This document shows positions 12,430 through 24,215 of a stretch of 64,000 nt of DNA, in pieces. The stretch lies in contig NC_080417.1 of assembly GCF_029873635.1 (NCBI RefSeq), forward strand, positions 34,584,214-34,648,213. Direction: 5' to 3'. The position numbers were made by a program, and so were the translations under genes. Position 1 is the first letter of the stretch. Every line of letters starts with the position of its first letter. This DNA is from Malania oleifera. Lineage: Eukaryota > Streptophyta > Magnoliopsida > Santalales > Ximeniaceae. The notes beneath the pieces were generated by a model. That model was not told the DNA's origin. It was given only the letters and a program-made list of their open reading frames with translations, and did no database searches.

Positions 12430-13324
12430 AACCTATATGGAGGCAAAGGTAGTTGATTTCTGGATAAATGGATGGTGGAATTGTTTTGTCACAGAGGAAG
12501 TATGTTCTTGATTTATTGGATGAAACTAGATTATTGGGAACCAAACCAATTGATACACCCATGCATCCTAACAGCAAGTTAGTGTCGGATATGGGTGATT
12601 TGTTGTCTAATCTTGGACAATACCGGAGACTTGTTCGAAAGTTGAATTATCACACGGTCACTTAGGCAGACATATCTTTTGCAACAAGTGTTGTGAATCA
12701 ATTTCTAGATTCTAAGAGGACAAGTCACTGGGATGCAGCAATTCGTATCTTGAGATATCTCAAAGGTGCACCTGGGAGAGATTTTTTTATATCAATATCA
12801 GGGTTACACTTTATATTCCAGGATATAGAGATGCAAATTGGGTTGGGCCGTCTTCAGACCAAAGATCCACAATTGGGTACTGTATCTTGGCTGGAGGTAA
12901 TTTGGTTGCTTGGAAGAGTAAGAATTAAACTGTGGGGGCCAAGTCAAGTATTGAATAGGAGTATAGAACTACAACTCGCACTACTTGTGAACTTGTTTGG
13001 TTGAAGAACATGTAGAAAGAATTGAGTTTTCCACAATCTCAACTTATGAGGTTGATGTATGATAATCAAGTTGTTCTTCACATTGCCTCCAACCAGATCT
13101 TCCATGAGTGAACGAAACACATTGAAGTTGATTAGCATTTTGTTTGGGAGAAACTTGTGCAGAAGCTCATTACTACCACTTATGTTAAGTCCGATATGCA
13201 GTTTGCTGATTTGTTTACCAAAGCTTTGGGGGTGCTCGTGCTAAATTTATTTGTGACAAGCTAGGAGCATATGATATTTATGCTCCAGTTTGAGGGGGAG
13301 TGTTAAAGGTTATTTTAGTCTTTT

Positions 13325-13377
<53 letters not shown>

Positions 13378-13508
13378 GTGTGTTAGTATGTTAATTAGTG
13401 AGAGTTAGCAAGGGTATTGTAGTCATCAGAATGTATTTGATTTATATTATAAATAGAGGAAAAGGCCTATCTTCAAGTTAGGTAATTTATTTAATCAAAA
13501 TCTTAACA
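12430..13508 (+). mobile_element. Ty1/copia remnant, 3' end only
   Basis: This fossil fragment contains the end of the copia reverse transcriptase (about 12440-12670), RNase H (about 12690-13270), a purine tract (13290-13300) and a 3' LTR from 13301. The 5' part is absent, so the left boundary is approximate. Coding capacity is lost, with several breaks. The short LTR and sequence type suggest the Ale/Retrofit lineage. Confidence 0.8.
13301..13508 (+). repeat. 3' LTR (208 bp) with an (ATT)n microsatellite
   Basis: It begins TGTTAAAGG after the purine tract and ends CTTAACA, so the ends are inverted copies (TGTTAA and TTAACA). An ATT trinucleotide run fills about 13326-13376. Confidence 0.75.
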
Positions 13509-13545
13509 ATCCCGAAGAGGTGGTTCCGCAGGAAGTGAAGATTAA

Positions 13546-13686
13546 GCTGGGTTAGGTCTCTTTGACTAACTGTCTGGTTTTTGTTTCGGCTGCTGCTTCC
13601 TGTTTTGTTTTAGGAAGCTGCTGCTTTGGTTGTAGTACCCTTTCGATATTTCCCTGTGTGAGCAAAAAAAAAAAAAAAGACAGAAA
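13546..13686 (+). mobile_element. Short poly(A) retroposon with 10-bp TSD
   Basis: This segment of about 141 bp lies between direct repeats TGAAGATTAA (13536-13545 and 13687-13696). It ends in a run of about 15 A plus a short A-rich tail. It could be a 5'-truncated LINE end or a SINE; no pol III boxes are clear. Confidence 0.55.
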
Positions 13687-13696
13687 TGAAGATTAA

Positions 13697-14700
13697 AGCA
13701 GTTGTGGCAATTAAGGAGACAACAGTAGTCAAGGATTTAATTATTGTAATTATTCACTTACTGTGTACATTGGGGAAAGAACATTTAGCCAACTCATAAC
13801 AGTAAAACAAAGGGATTGCCAGAAACAAAACATGACAAGTAACTTTCTAGTTCAAAAATGTCACCAAAAATATAAAAAATCATTTCTTCAAACAACGAAA
13901 AATCAATCTTTTTTAAAAGAAATATTTGTCGCATAATTTTGTAACCTAAAACTTATTATTGGTTAATGTATGGCACATGACAAGACTAGAATGAGCTACA
14001 ACCAAAAATATGTTTGCACAGTTGTGTAAGGAGGGGCTAATGGTGGCTCTTCCGCACCCCCCCCTCCCCAACCCAAAAGGAAAAACAAAAAAAGTCCCCG
14101 CAAAACACCTACCAGAGACAGAGAGAGAGAGAGAAGCAGTTGGAAATCCTATATATATATATATATATATATATGTACCAAAAATATTATGGACTCGTGT
14201 ACAATTTTACGAATAAGGCAAAGAAAAATACTTTGGGGGGGAGGATGGTGGGGGTTGAAAATCAAGATTTCATAATAAAAATATTAGAAAACTTAGGGGT
14301 GGAATTAGGGTTTTCAAATGTTTTTTATTTTTCCTTTTTGGTGGATGTTTTTTCTTTTTGGGGGGGGGGGGGGGGGGGGGATGTGCCATATATATATATA
14401 AAAAAATTTAAGCTCCCATGTCCTAATGTCAATTTATTACGCTCTAAAAGTTAATCTCAATGGCTAAAACCTAGACTAATTTTCCTTTTGCCTTACAAGA
14501 GGCAAGATTAAATGAGTGAGGACATTAAATCTAATGCATTTTGCTATTAGTTAAAAAACAGTGTTTAGAACATTAAATCTATTTAGAGTTCCATTCCTTT
14601 TTCAGCACGTTTCACTATGCATGCTATTTATTTAAGCATACCAATTCCCAGCAAACAATATGTTTTTAATAATGGAAGAGTTCATTCGTAAATTGACTCA
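13697..14700. other. Non-coding DNA with simple repeats
   Basis: No gene is seen. It contains a (GA)n run near 14118-14134, an (AT)n run near 14150-14174 and a G run of about 21 at 14360-14380. It probably lies inside the ACER leader intron. Confidence 0.6.
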
Positions 14701-14709
14701 CTACCGCCA

Positions 14710-14938
14710 TGACACCTGACACAGCAAGTCCAGCCGTAAATGTTCAGGTTTGAATTGGAAAGGAATTGAACTCAGGACAGTTAGCCCTAGAACTCACCTA
14801 GTGGCTGCCTAACCCCAGCACACCTAACACAGCAACTCCAGCCACAAATGTTCAGGCTTGATTTGGCAAGGAATTGAGCTTAGGATGTGCGAGTTGAAAG
14901 TTGGCCCTAGAAAACTCGTCACTATCTAGTGGCTACTG
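14710..14938 (-). repeat. Dimeric SINE-like repeat (two units of about 105-120 bp)
   Basis: Two related units lie in direct tandem, about 14713-14812 and 14819-14938. On the minus strand each has a B-box-like core (GAGTTCAATTCC and AAGCTCAATTCC) preceded by AGCCACTAG, which resembles a tRNA A-box region. A tRNA-derived SINE dimer is the best guess; no TSD was found. Confidence 0.42.
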
Positions 14939-14993
14939 CAATGTGTGAAAGGTACCTGCCGGCAAACAACGTACAAACACATCCACAGAATAC

Positions 14994-15227
14994 TAAAGAT
15001 GTTTAACAAACAAAGAGTAATGGCTGAAATCCTCCTTGACCATATGGAAGAGATAACGTCTTGTCTATATAGAATAATTACACTTGTGTGTTCCTATAAA
15101 ATAGGAAAGAATCAATATACAAATATTCAAAATATATTGACATATATCTACATTTATATCAATCGGATATTGTGGAACCGAAATTGATTTAGCAAATATC
15201 ATGGAGAATCTTCGATTCTCCCTTTTA
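14994..15227 (-). repeat. 3' LTR of the Ale-type copia element
   Basis: Its plus-strand start TAAAGATGTTTAAC matches the copy at 23489. The two LTRs agree over most of their length with scattered substitutions, by eye roughly 5%, and then differ by small indels near the purine tract. The boundary at about 15227 is approximate. Confidence 0.85.
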
Positions 15228-15868
15228 ACCCCCCCCCCCCCCCTTGCAAGGTGAGCGTGGCAGAACCTGAGCTCGTTTCGAAAGATAAAAAACTGAGGCT
15301 TGGTGACACCTTTGGTCAATGAATCAGCAAGCTGCAAATGTGAGGGGACAAAATCAATTTTCAAAGTGCCATTAGCAACAAGTTCACGAACAAAATGGTA
15401 GTCGATCACAATATGTTTCGACCGAGGGTGAGTAACCGGATTGACTGCCATAAAAATAGCACTTTGATTATCACAAAGAATTTTGGGTGTCACTGAGAGT
15501 GTAACACAAAGGTCCCGAAGCAATTGAGTAATCCAGGCAATATCTGCAGTTGCAACGATAAGGAGCGATATTCTGCTTCGACACTTAACGAGAGACAGTG
15601 CTTTGTTTCTTAGAGGACCAAGAGACTAAATTGATGCCAAAAAAGATAGCATAGCCCGTAGTGGAGCGGTGTGTATCAAGACATCCAGCCCAATCCGCAT
15701 CAGAGTAGGCAAGAAGATCACGATTGGACTGTTTATGAAGTTGAAGTCCATGATGAGGAGTGCCTTTTACATAACGCAAAACACGTTTGAGGGCACAAAA
15801 GTGGTCCTTGGTGGGAGCATGCATGAATTGGCAAATAGAATTCACACTAAAGGACTGTTCAGGCCTGG

Positions 15869-16390
15869 TGTCACGAGCTAAGCTTGTTCAGGGCACCATC
15901 CTTGCCTGTGACCGCTTATCTCGTGTGCTTAGGATGGGTTTCCATCATGTAAATACTAGTGTAGGGTTAATTTCTTCTAGTAGAGTCTTTGTAAGCCAAA
16001 TAAGGCAGTATGACTCCTCGGTCACTTTGATGTTTCCTAGTGCCAGGATGATAATTACATAAAAACCTCTTTAGGGGAGGGTGAGTGTTCATCAATCATT
16101 GTAAAACTCACTAGCAATTGTCAACGTGCTTAGCCTACTTGCCTCCCTCGCTAAGTACAACATGTCAACGGAGGATTTGTTAATGAATTACGTTTGCTTC
16201 AATATTTACTGCTTGGTTGCTATGGCTTTCATGAATTGATTATTATTTCCGCTACTATCTGATTGAATGTTAATGAAAGTGCTTCGTGGATGACTGTTGG
16301 TAAACGATAGACTGGCTAGTTAAGCAAGAGTGCTTTAGCTAGCGCCGCACGGCCCCTTCACAACGGTGTGAAAATAGTCGGATCGTGACA
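15869..16390 (+). repeat. 5' LTR of the chromovirus
   Basis: It starts TGTCACGAGC and ends CGTGACA, is 522 bp long, and matches 19586-20107 end to end without obvious length change. The primer site follows within 2 bp. Confidence 0.95.
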
Positions 16391-16498
16391 TTTGGTATCA
16401 GAGCCAAGTCGGTGACACTTGGTGAAAGCCCAAGGTTGAGTTGCTACGTGAATTCGATTGCCTTCGTTGTTGGATTTGGGAAGCTTTGGTAAGTGACC

Positions 16499-17185
16499 AT
16501 GGCACCAAACACTGCTGAGAGGATCAGCGTGCTGGAAGCACAGGTTGAGGAAACAACCAACACTATGGCCATGGAGGTGGCCCAGATGAGAGAACTTGTT
16601 GATGAAGTGATGGGATCACAAAAACATCAAGCAGGTTTGATAGGCGACATGTCAGAGGACTTTCGCCACACTGTGGAAGCTTTGCAAGCCCGGATGGCAG
16701 ATCTGGATGCAAAGGTAAATGTGATGGTTCTTGCTATGGGGAACTCCAACACTCCGGGAGTTAGCAAGACCAAGGTATCAGAACCCAGGACGTATGGGGG
16801 TGCCCAAGATGCCAAGGAGTTAGAGAACTTCTTGTTTGATGTAGAGCAGTATTTTCGCGCTGTGAGGATGGCCTCAGAACAGGCAAAGGTGGATACTGCG
16901 ACCATGTACTTGGTTGGTGATGCCAAACTGTGGTGGCGTACCAAGTACAGAGAAATTGAAAATGGAAACTGTGTAATTGATAGTTGGGCAGACTTGAGGA
17001 GAGAGCTCAAGGCCCAATTCTTACCTGAGAACGTTGAGTATAATGCAAGGAGAAAACTGAGAGATCTCAAGCACACGGGGTCAATCAGTAAATATGTGAA
17101 ACAATTTTCTGCTTTAATGTTGGATATTCGGGATATGTCGGAGAAGGACAAGTTGTTCTATTTTCTAGAGGGGATGAAACCGTGA
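16499..17185 (+). pseudogene. Chromovirus gag (fossil)
   Basis: An N-terminal coiled-coil-like stretch is followed by the retrotransposon gag domain, with the conserved WW, the FLP and the FLEGMKP-type end. This is structural protein remnant DNA of the nested chromovirus and is not a host gene. Confidence 0.85.
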
Positions 17186-17641
17186 GCAAGAACTGAACTT
17201 CATAGGCAAAGGGTTCAAGACTTGTCAACTGCACAAGTGGCTGCAGAGCGCTTGACTGACTACGCTAGTGATGACACCGCTTCGTCCAAACGGTTTGGCG
17301 GAGAGGGAAACGGTGAAAAGTCTTTCAAGAACGGCAAACCCAAGAATGGGGGAGCCGACTCTAAATCATCAACCTCACAGGAAGCTTCGTCGTCTCAAGG
17401 GTTCAACACACCCAATGGAAAGGGAAAGAGTAAAATTGAGTGTTTCTTGTGTTGAGGTCCTCATAGAGTTTTTTAGTGCCCTCACAAAGCATCACTTAAT
17501 GCCTTACAGGCTTCCATTGTAGAACAGGCGGTGGAAGACGATGGGGAAGAGGATGATGCCCCGAGGGTGGGTTCAGTGCGGTTGGTGAACGCATTGGAAA
17601 AGTAGGCAAAAACACCGAAAGTTACACGAGCAAAAGGGTTA

Positions 17642-19654
17642 ATGTTTGTGGACTTGAGGATAAATGGGAAGAGTACTCGCGCTATGGTGGATACGGGAGC
17701 TACTCATAATTTTGTTTCGCAGTTGGAAGCAGGGAGACTCAACTTATCCTTAGAGAAGGATACAGGATGCATGAAAGCAGTTAACTCTGTAGCCCAGCCT
17801 ACTTTGGGAGTAGCCAAGCAAGTGGCTATAAAGCTTGTACAGTGGGAAGGTTATGCGAATTTCACAGCGGTGCTATTGGATGACTATCTAGTCATTCTAG
17901 GAATGGAGTTCCTAATGGGGACAAGGGCAGTGCTGATGCCTTCGGCTGGTTCCCTGTGTCTGATGGGAGATCACTCGTGCATGGTGCAAGTCGTTGCAAC
18001 GAAAGGAGACGACGGGAAGTCCCTTTCAGCCATACAACTCAATGAAGGATTGGGTCAGGGTGAGCAGACACGTCTAGCCACGGTGGTGGTAGACAAAGAA
18101 GTAGGCCAAGAGTTGGAGCCTACGACCATCCAAGCGGTGTTGGATGAGGATAAGGAGGTGTTGCCGGATAAGCTGCCTCACAATTTGCCTTCACGACGGA
18201 CTGTGGAGCAAGAGATCGAGTTATTATCAGGAGTGAAACCACCTGCTAAAGGGCCATGTCGGATTGCGCCTCTTGAGATAGTAGAGTTGGGGAAACAACT
18301 TGATGAAGTGGAAGCGGGATGTGTTCGCCCTTCCAAAACGCCGTTGAGAGCATCGGTGTCGTTTCAGAGGAAACATGAAGAGCATCTACGGAAGGTGTTC
18401 GACAGGCTGAAGGGAAACAGTCTGAATGTGAAGAAGGAGAATTTCTCTTTCGTTCGGCAGAGCAACAAATTCCTTGGTCAAGTCGTTGAACAAGGTCGTA
18501 TCCGGAGGGGTATGGAGAAGGTAAGGATGATTCAAGAACGGAAGATCCCCACGACAGTGAAGGAGTTGCGTTCCTTTCTTGGCCTTACTAAACTTTGCAG
18601 GAAGTTCGTTAAGGGGTATTTGCAGATAATGACTCCAATGATAGGACTACTAGGGAGGTATTATTGGCCGCACACGCGGGATGATGTGGTTGATTATACC
18701 AAAACTTGTCTCACTTGCCAACAAGACAAGGGGGAGCGGAAGAAGTATGGTACTTTCATGGCCGCACCAAAGTACTGTTCGGCAGAGGGGACAACACAAT
18801 TGTTCCTTGTGACTGTTGTGAAACTTTGGGGTTTTCCCCAAGTTATTATTTGTGACCAAGATTTAATGTTCACTAACAACTTCTTAACAGAGTTTTTCAG
18901 GATATTCAGGTCACATCTTGACATCTCTTCGAGTTATCATCGACAGACAGACGGACAGATGAAGAGATTCAGAGAGCTGCTAGATGAGTACTTGTGCCAT
19001 TTTGTCAACGACAACCAGAAGAATGGCGTGCAACTACTTGATGTGGCTCCGTTCTGTGGCAACGCCCAAAGGCACTCAACTACCAACAAGAGCCCTATTG
19101 AGCTTGTTACAGGCCAGTTGCCGCTGTTACCTCACACAGTGGGCGAGCCGTACAGACGAAAGAGTCCTAGGGCGTACATCTTCACCAGTGAAGGGAGACA
19201 GAATGCAGACTTTGCCCAATCCTATCTGGAGAAAGCTTCTAAGCAAATGAAGAATTGGGTAGATCAGGAGAGAAGACCGCAGTTTCATGTCAACCACCTC
19301 AAGCCATTCAACGCCAACACCAACAACCTGAGCAGAAGTCAGTCAAACAGCGCAGAGTTGAAGATAGTGCAACCTGACATACATGATGTTGAAGAGATCC
19401 TTGCAGACAGAAAGTTCCTATACTCAAGGAAGAAGCGGCAGAAGTTCCTAGTGAAGTGGAAGTGCCTTGATGACAAAGAAATCAGCTGGATTTTTGTGGA
19501 AGATTTGAAGCCATTCGTGGACAAAGTTGAAGTGTACCTATCACCAAAAGTCTACGAGGTCGTCGACCGCATAAGTGGGGGAGAATGTCACGAGCTAAGC
19601 TTGTTTAAGGCATTATGCTTGCTTGTGACCACTTATCTCGTGTGCTTAGGATAG
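17642..19654 (+). pseudogene. Chromovirus pol remnant: protease, integrase and chromodomain in one frame
   Basis: A 670-codon frame begins with a pepsin-like protease motif (VDTGATHNF), includes integrase zinc-finger and core motifs (CLTC; FPQVIICDQD), and ends with a chromodomain (FLVKWKCLDDKEISW). It runs on into the 3' LTR. It is shorter than a complete chromovirus pol, so it is treated as a fossil although the frame is long. Confidence 0.85.
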
Positions 19655-20107
19655 GTTTCCATCATGTAAATACTAGTGTAGGGTTAATTTCTGCTAGTAG
19701 AGTCTTTGTGAGCCAAATAAGGCAGTATGACTCCTCGGTCACTTTGATGTTTGCTAGTGCCAGGATGATAATTACATAAAAACCTCTTTAGGGGAGGGTG
19801 AGTGTTCATCAATCATTGTAAAACTCACTAGCAATTGTCAACGTGCTTAGCCTACTTGCCTCCCTCGCTAAGTACAACATGTCAACGGAGGATTTGTTAA
19901 TAAATTACGTTTGCTTCAATATTTACTGCTTGGTTGCCACGGCTTTCATGAATTGATTATTATTTCCGCTGCTATCTGATTGAATGTTAATGAAAGTGCT
20001 TCATAGAAGACTATTGGTAAACGATAGGCTGACTAGTTAAGCAAGAGTGCTTTAACTAGCGCCGCACGGCCCCTTCACAATGGTGTGAAAATAGTCGGAC
20101 CATGACA
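19586..20107 (+). repeat. 3' LTR of the chromovirus
   Basis: This 522-bp copy of the 5' LTR follows a purine tract of the form GTGGGGGAGAA and is followed by the TSD CCTGG. Confidence 0.95.
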
Positions 20108-23100
20108 CCTGGTGATGGTCAAGTACTGAAGAGCACCGAACAAGAACGAAACATGGTAGGGTCTGACAACAAAAGGTGTAGAGATAGGCTTTGCATCAAT
20201 CATTGAAGCACGCTGCAAGAGATCAAGAGCATATTTTGTTTGACTAAGGAACAAATCTTTCTCATTAGATTGAACTTTAACACCGAGAAATAAGGGTTTG
20301 AACCATGGAAGGATTATTTCTAGTTATGACCATGTCATCAACATAAAGAAGTAGATAAACAATTCCAAGTGAGGAGTGATAGACAAACAATGAGGAACCT
20401 GCCTGACTAGAAAAACCCAAGTTTAAGCAGAAAAGAACTAAGGCAATGAAACCAAGCTTGAGGGGCTTGTTTCAAGCCATAAAGAGCACGCTTCAGGCGA
20501 CACACATTCTGAGGGAAATATGGATCCATGTAGCCCAGCGGTTGTTCCACGTACACTTCTTCATTGAGAAAACCATGGAGAAAGGCATTTTTAACATCTA
20601 ACTAATGTAAACACCATCTAGAAGTAACGGCCAAGGACAAAATAATTCTGACCGTAGCAGGGCGCACAACAGGGCTGAAAGTATCACCAAAATTAAGACC
20701 ATGAATCTAAGAAAATCCTTGTGCAACAAGATGAGCCTTATGGCGCTCAATAGACCCATCAGAGCAAAGTATGGTTTTGAAAATCTAGTGACATCCAACC
20801 ACATTATGATTTTGAGGACGAGGAACAAGAACCCACGTATCATTTTTCTTCAAAGCTTGAATTTCATCATCCATAGCCAAGAGCCATTCAGGGTGTTTTG
20901 TAGCAGATTTAAAACCCCTAGGCTCTTTGAGAGCAAGAAGGTGCCTAAAAAGCCTGAGAAGAAGACAAAACAAACATAGCATGATATAACCGTGGTTTCA
21001 ATATAACAGCTTTACCTCAAGTAATCATCGAGTGGTTGGAAGTGGTCACACGAGGAACCGAAGACACAGGTGGAGGAAGAGGTGAGTCTGGAGCTGCAGA
21101 ATCCAAGAGGGATTCCACATGAAGAGGAGCCTCAAGATCAGGGGAAGGATCCGAGGATAGACGCGAAGAGTCATTGCAAGGCAAACATGGTGAACTCGAA
21201 AATGAATGAGAAGAACCAACATTAGAAGAAGTAGACACCCAATCCTAACAATCGGAAAACTGAGTGTAGTCAATGTTGGATTGCAGATTTTGCACAGAGT
21301 CACCATGATAGGGAAAATTATTCTCATAAAACTGCACATGTCAAGAAACATAGACACGATGTGTCTTGAGGTCTAGGCACCTAAACCCAAGGAGCAGATT
21401 TTGGAGCAAATTTATTCGGTGGGTAATCTCTCAAATAGGGAAAGCAAAGACACCCAAAAGTGCAAAGCATAGATTAATCTGGTTGCTTACCAAACAAGAG
21501 CTCATAAGGAGTTTTGCCATCAAGTGACGATGACGAGAGTCGGTTAATGAGGAAGACAGGAGTAGAGAAGGCTTCAACCCACAAATAGAGTGATACATGC
21601 GCATGGAACATAAAGGTAAGGCCAGTTTCTGTGACATGACGGTGCTTGCGTTCAGCAGTGCTGTTTTGACTAGGAGTGTGAGGACATGCCAGACGGAGCA
21701 CAATACCACAATAGTGCAGATGAGAACGGAATTTATTATTAGTAAATTCGGTTCCACCATCGCACTGAAAAAATTTTATTTTAGCTGAAAATTGAGTCAA
21801 AATGTACGGTTGTAAATGGATGAAAGTTTCAAAAAATCATATTTTTGTTTTAACAAGAATATCCAACTAAATATGGTACAATCATCAATAAATACTGCAT
21901 AGTATCTATATCCAGTAAAAGAAAGAACTGGTGACGGACCCCATAAGTCTTGGTGTAAACGATCAAAAGGCATGGCACAATGTTCATTCTTTAGAGAAAA
22001 AGGTAAACATTGGCTTTTGCCAAGTCTACAACCAACACAAATTTCAAAATCAATGTTCACCAATTCATTACTTCAAGAAATAGATCCTAATCTAAAAAAA
22101 GAAGCAGCAGTACGATAATGTGGATGACCAAGGCGAACATGCCATAAACGAACAAAGGCTCGCGATGAAGAGGATGTGGTGGACACAAAAGCATGATGAC
22201 GTTGATCCAACATGTAGAGACCATTTTCACATCTTCCGACTCCCAGCACCGCTCTTGTGACCCAATCCTGTATGGTAAAACCAGAGGAAGAAAAGGTAAC
22301 AAAACAACTATTGTCTTTAGTAAGCTGACTAATCGAAATAAGATTTTTCTTAATGCCAAGAACAACTAAGACATTTGATAGAAGAAGGGGACTAGACGGA
22401 ACAAGAGATGAAATGGAACCAGTGTGAGAGATAGCTAAAGACTGACCATTTCCAACCATGACACGTTTATTACCATAGTAGATAGCCAGTTGATCCACAC
22501 CCTCGGTGTCACTGGTCATGTGGGATGTTGCACCAAAGTCAGGGAACCATTCGGAGGCATTCAGATCTTGAATCGAGTAGGTGGAAAAAGCTTCAGTAAG
22601 ATTGGCCAATTGCTTCTTCTTGAGTTTCAAGAAGGTCCAGCAACATTTCGCCAAGGGTCTCTCCTTGTCACACAACTGTCAGTAAATAGAGGAGGTAGAT
22701 GACAGCTTCAAATTGGCAGAAGTTGTAGAAGAAGAGGAATACCGATTTTTCCCTTTCTTGGCCCCTATTGCTTTGGAAGCCTACTGCACATAATAAGCAG
22801 AGCTGGAAGACGAGTGGGAAATGAATCTTTAAAAAATCTCATGACTAAAAGCTTTCATAACAATCTCGGCAAAGGAGGATAGCGAAAGCTGTGACATCAT
22901 GGTGGTAGAAAAGATCTTGTAGTCAGGTCCCAATGCTCGTAAATACCAGTGGACTTTATTCATGTCGTCAATGGGACGACCAATAGCAGCCAGTTGATCA
23001 CAAAGACCTTTGAAGGTGCGGGAAAACTTAGCAATGGACTGAGAGCCACGTTGCATCAGTTGGAGTTCATCCTTGAGTTGCAGTTCTCGAGTCTTTGATC

Positions 23101-23488
23101 GGTGTAAGTGAGACTTCAAGAGCACGCCAAGCCTCATGAGAATGACGCAAACCTAGTACCTCACTCATAGACTCCTCTGTAAGAGAAGAGTAGAGTAAAC
23201 TGAGCAACGTCTGATCAATATGCAGCCAAGAAGTGTACCCCGAATTTGACTTTGTGGTTCCATCATAGGCACGAATTGTGGTTGCGAGAGCCACGATGGT
23301 ACCATCCAAATAACCAAAAAGTTCTTGGCTGGCTAACATAGGAACAAAATGATTTTTCCACAATGGATAATTGGAGGAAGTCAGTTTAATAGTGAGCATA
23401 TGCACCATGGTGTTCAGTGGAAGAGTAGATGAGGAAAAAGCCGAATCAGCCATGGTAGAATCAAAGAAAAAACTTGGCTCTGATACCA

Positions 23489-23715
23489 TAAAGATGTTTA
23501 ACAAACAAAGAGTAATGACTGAAATCCTCTTTGACCATATGGAGAAGATAACGTCTTGTATATATAGAATAATTACACTTGTGTGTTTCTATAAAATAGG
23601 AAAGAATCAAAATACAAATATTCAAAATATATTTACATATATCTACAGCTATATCAATCGGATATTGTGGAACCGCATATCTACAGCTATATCAATTGAA
23701 GATTCTCCCTTATCA
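23489..23715 (-). repeat. 5' LTR of the Ale-type copia element
   Basis: On the minus strand it starts TGATAAGGGAG and ends CATCTTTA, directly followed by the primer site TGGTATCAGAGCC. It is 227 bp long and pairs with 14994 to about 15227. Confidence 0.88.
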
Positions 23716-23720
23716 AATAC

Positions 23721-24089
23721 CAAAATTCAAAACTATGAACACGGTGAACTTCAATGGCTGCTGCTCAGTTTTAAAAAGGGATAATTGGGGAAGCGAGAGA
23801 GCTCTCACAGTCCACAAACCAATCATGGGGATCCAGTTCGAACCATTTCATTGCACAAAATGCAAACCAATCATTCCACACAGAAAAAAAATCAAAAGTT
23901 ACTCCAAACAAACAAACGACAATGACCCATTCATTCCAAACAAACAAAAAGTCGTTCATTAGGAATCTCACTAATACAACCATCAAATAAAACCAAAAGT
24001 GAAACGAAAATTCTAAAACAACCCTAAAACAGTAGTGCGTACATGTGTATATATATATGTATGAATACATGAGCTGGAATAGCTTTTAC
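23721..24089. other. Non-coding, probable 5' end of the ACER leader intron
   Basis: No gene is seen between the copia TSD and the putative leader exon. An AT repeat lies near 24046-24060. Confidence 0.4.
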
Positions 24090-24215
24090 CGATGAAAGAA
24101 CTTCTCTGCCCGCTGAATCTCTCTATCTCTCACTCTCTCTGCCGGATTCTGACACAGAGATCGCCTTTGCTCGACTGGAGGCTGGCAGTGGAGGGACGGT
24201 GACTTGTTTTTTTTC
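24090..24215 (-). other. Putative 5' UTR exon of ACER
   Basis: On the minus strand a moderately GC-rich, GA-repeat-bearing stretch ends at a good donor (CATCG followed by GTAAAAG). Composition changes sharply to very AT-rich DNA beyond about 24230, as at a plant transcription start. A matching acceptor lies 5' of the ACER start codon (exon from 12218, or alternatively 12286). The link is an inference from splice signals and composition, and no transcript evidence is available here. Confidence 0.35.

Larger units (their letters stand above)
15869..20107 (+). mobile_element. Ty3/gypsy chromovirus, compact, nested in the copia element
   Basis: The element has two 522-bp LTRs (15869-16390 and 19586-20107) and a perfect TSD, CCTGG (15864-15868 and 20108-20112). 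A tRNA-Met type primer site (TGGTATCAGAGCC, 16393-16405) follows the 5' LTR, and a purine tract (about 19573-19585) precedes the 3' LTR. The internal part holds gag (16499-17185 and a little beyond), aspartic protease (about 17660-17930), integrase (zinc region about 18660-18735, core to about 19120) and a C-terminal chromodomain (about 19391-19520), which makes it a chromovirus. At 4.2 kb it is shorter than an autonomous element and looks non-functional, with several breaks. I counted about 25 differences between the LTRs, near 5%, or roughly 2-4 million years at commonly used plant rates. Confidence 0.92.
14994..23715 (-). mobile_element. Ty1/copia element, probable Ale/Retrofit lineage, with nested chromovirus
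   Basis: Both LTRs are present (14994 to about 15227, and 23489-23715), flanked by the 5-bp TSD AATAC (14989-14993 and 23716-23720). A primer site with core TGGTATCAGAGCC adjoins the 5' LTR (about 23473-23488, minus strand). In minus-strand order the parts are gag (about 23450-22830), protease and GAG-pre-integrase (about 22675-22080), integrase (about 22063-21430), RT (about 21000-20113, continuing past the nested element from 15863) and RNase H (to about 15270). A C-rich run on the plus strand at about 15229-15244 is the purine tract. Without the insertion the element is about 4.5 kb, and with LTRs under 250 bp it fits Ale/Retrofit. It is broken, with several breaks. It lies in the probable ACER leader intron, antisense to no known exon. 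Confidence 0.9.
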
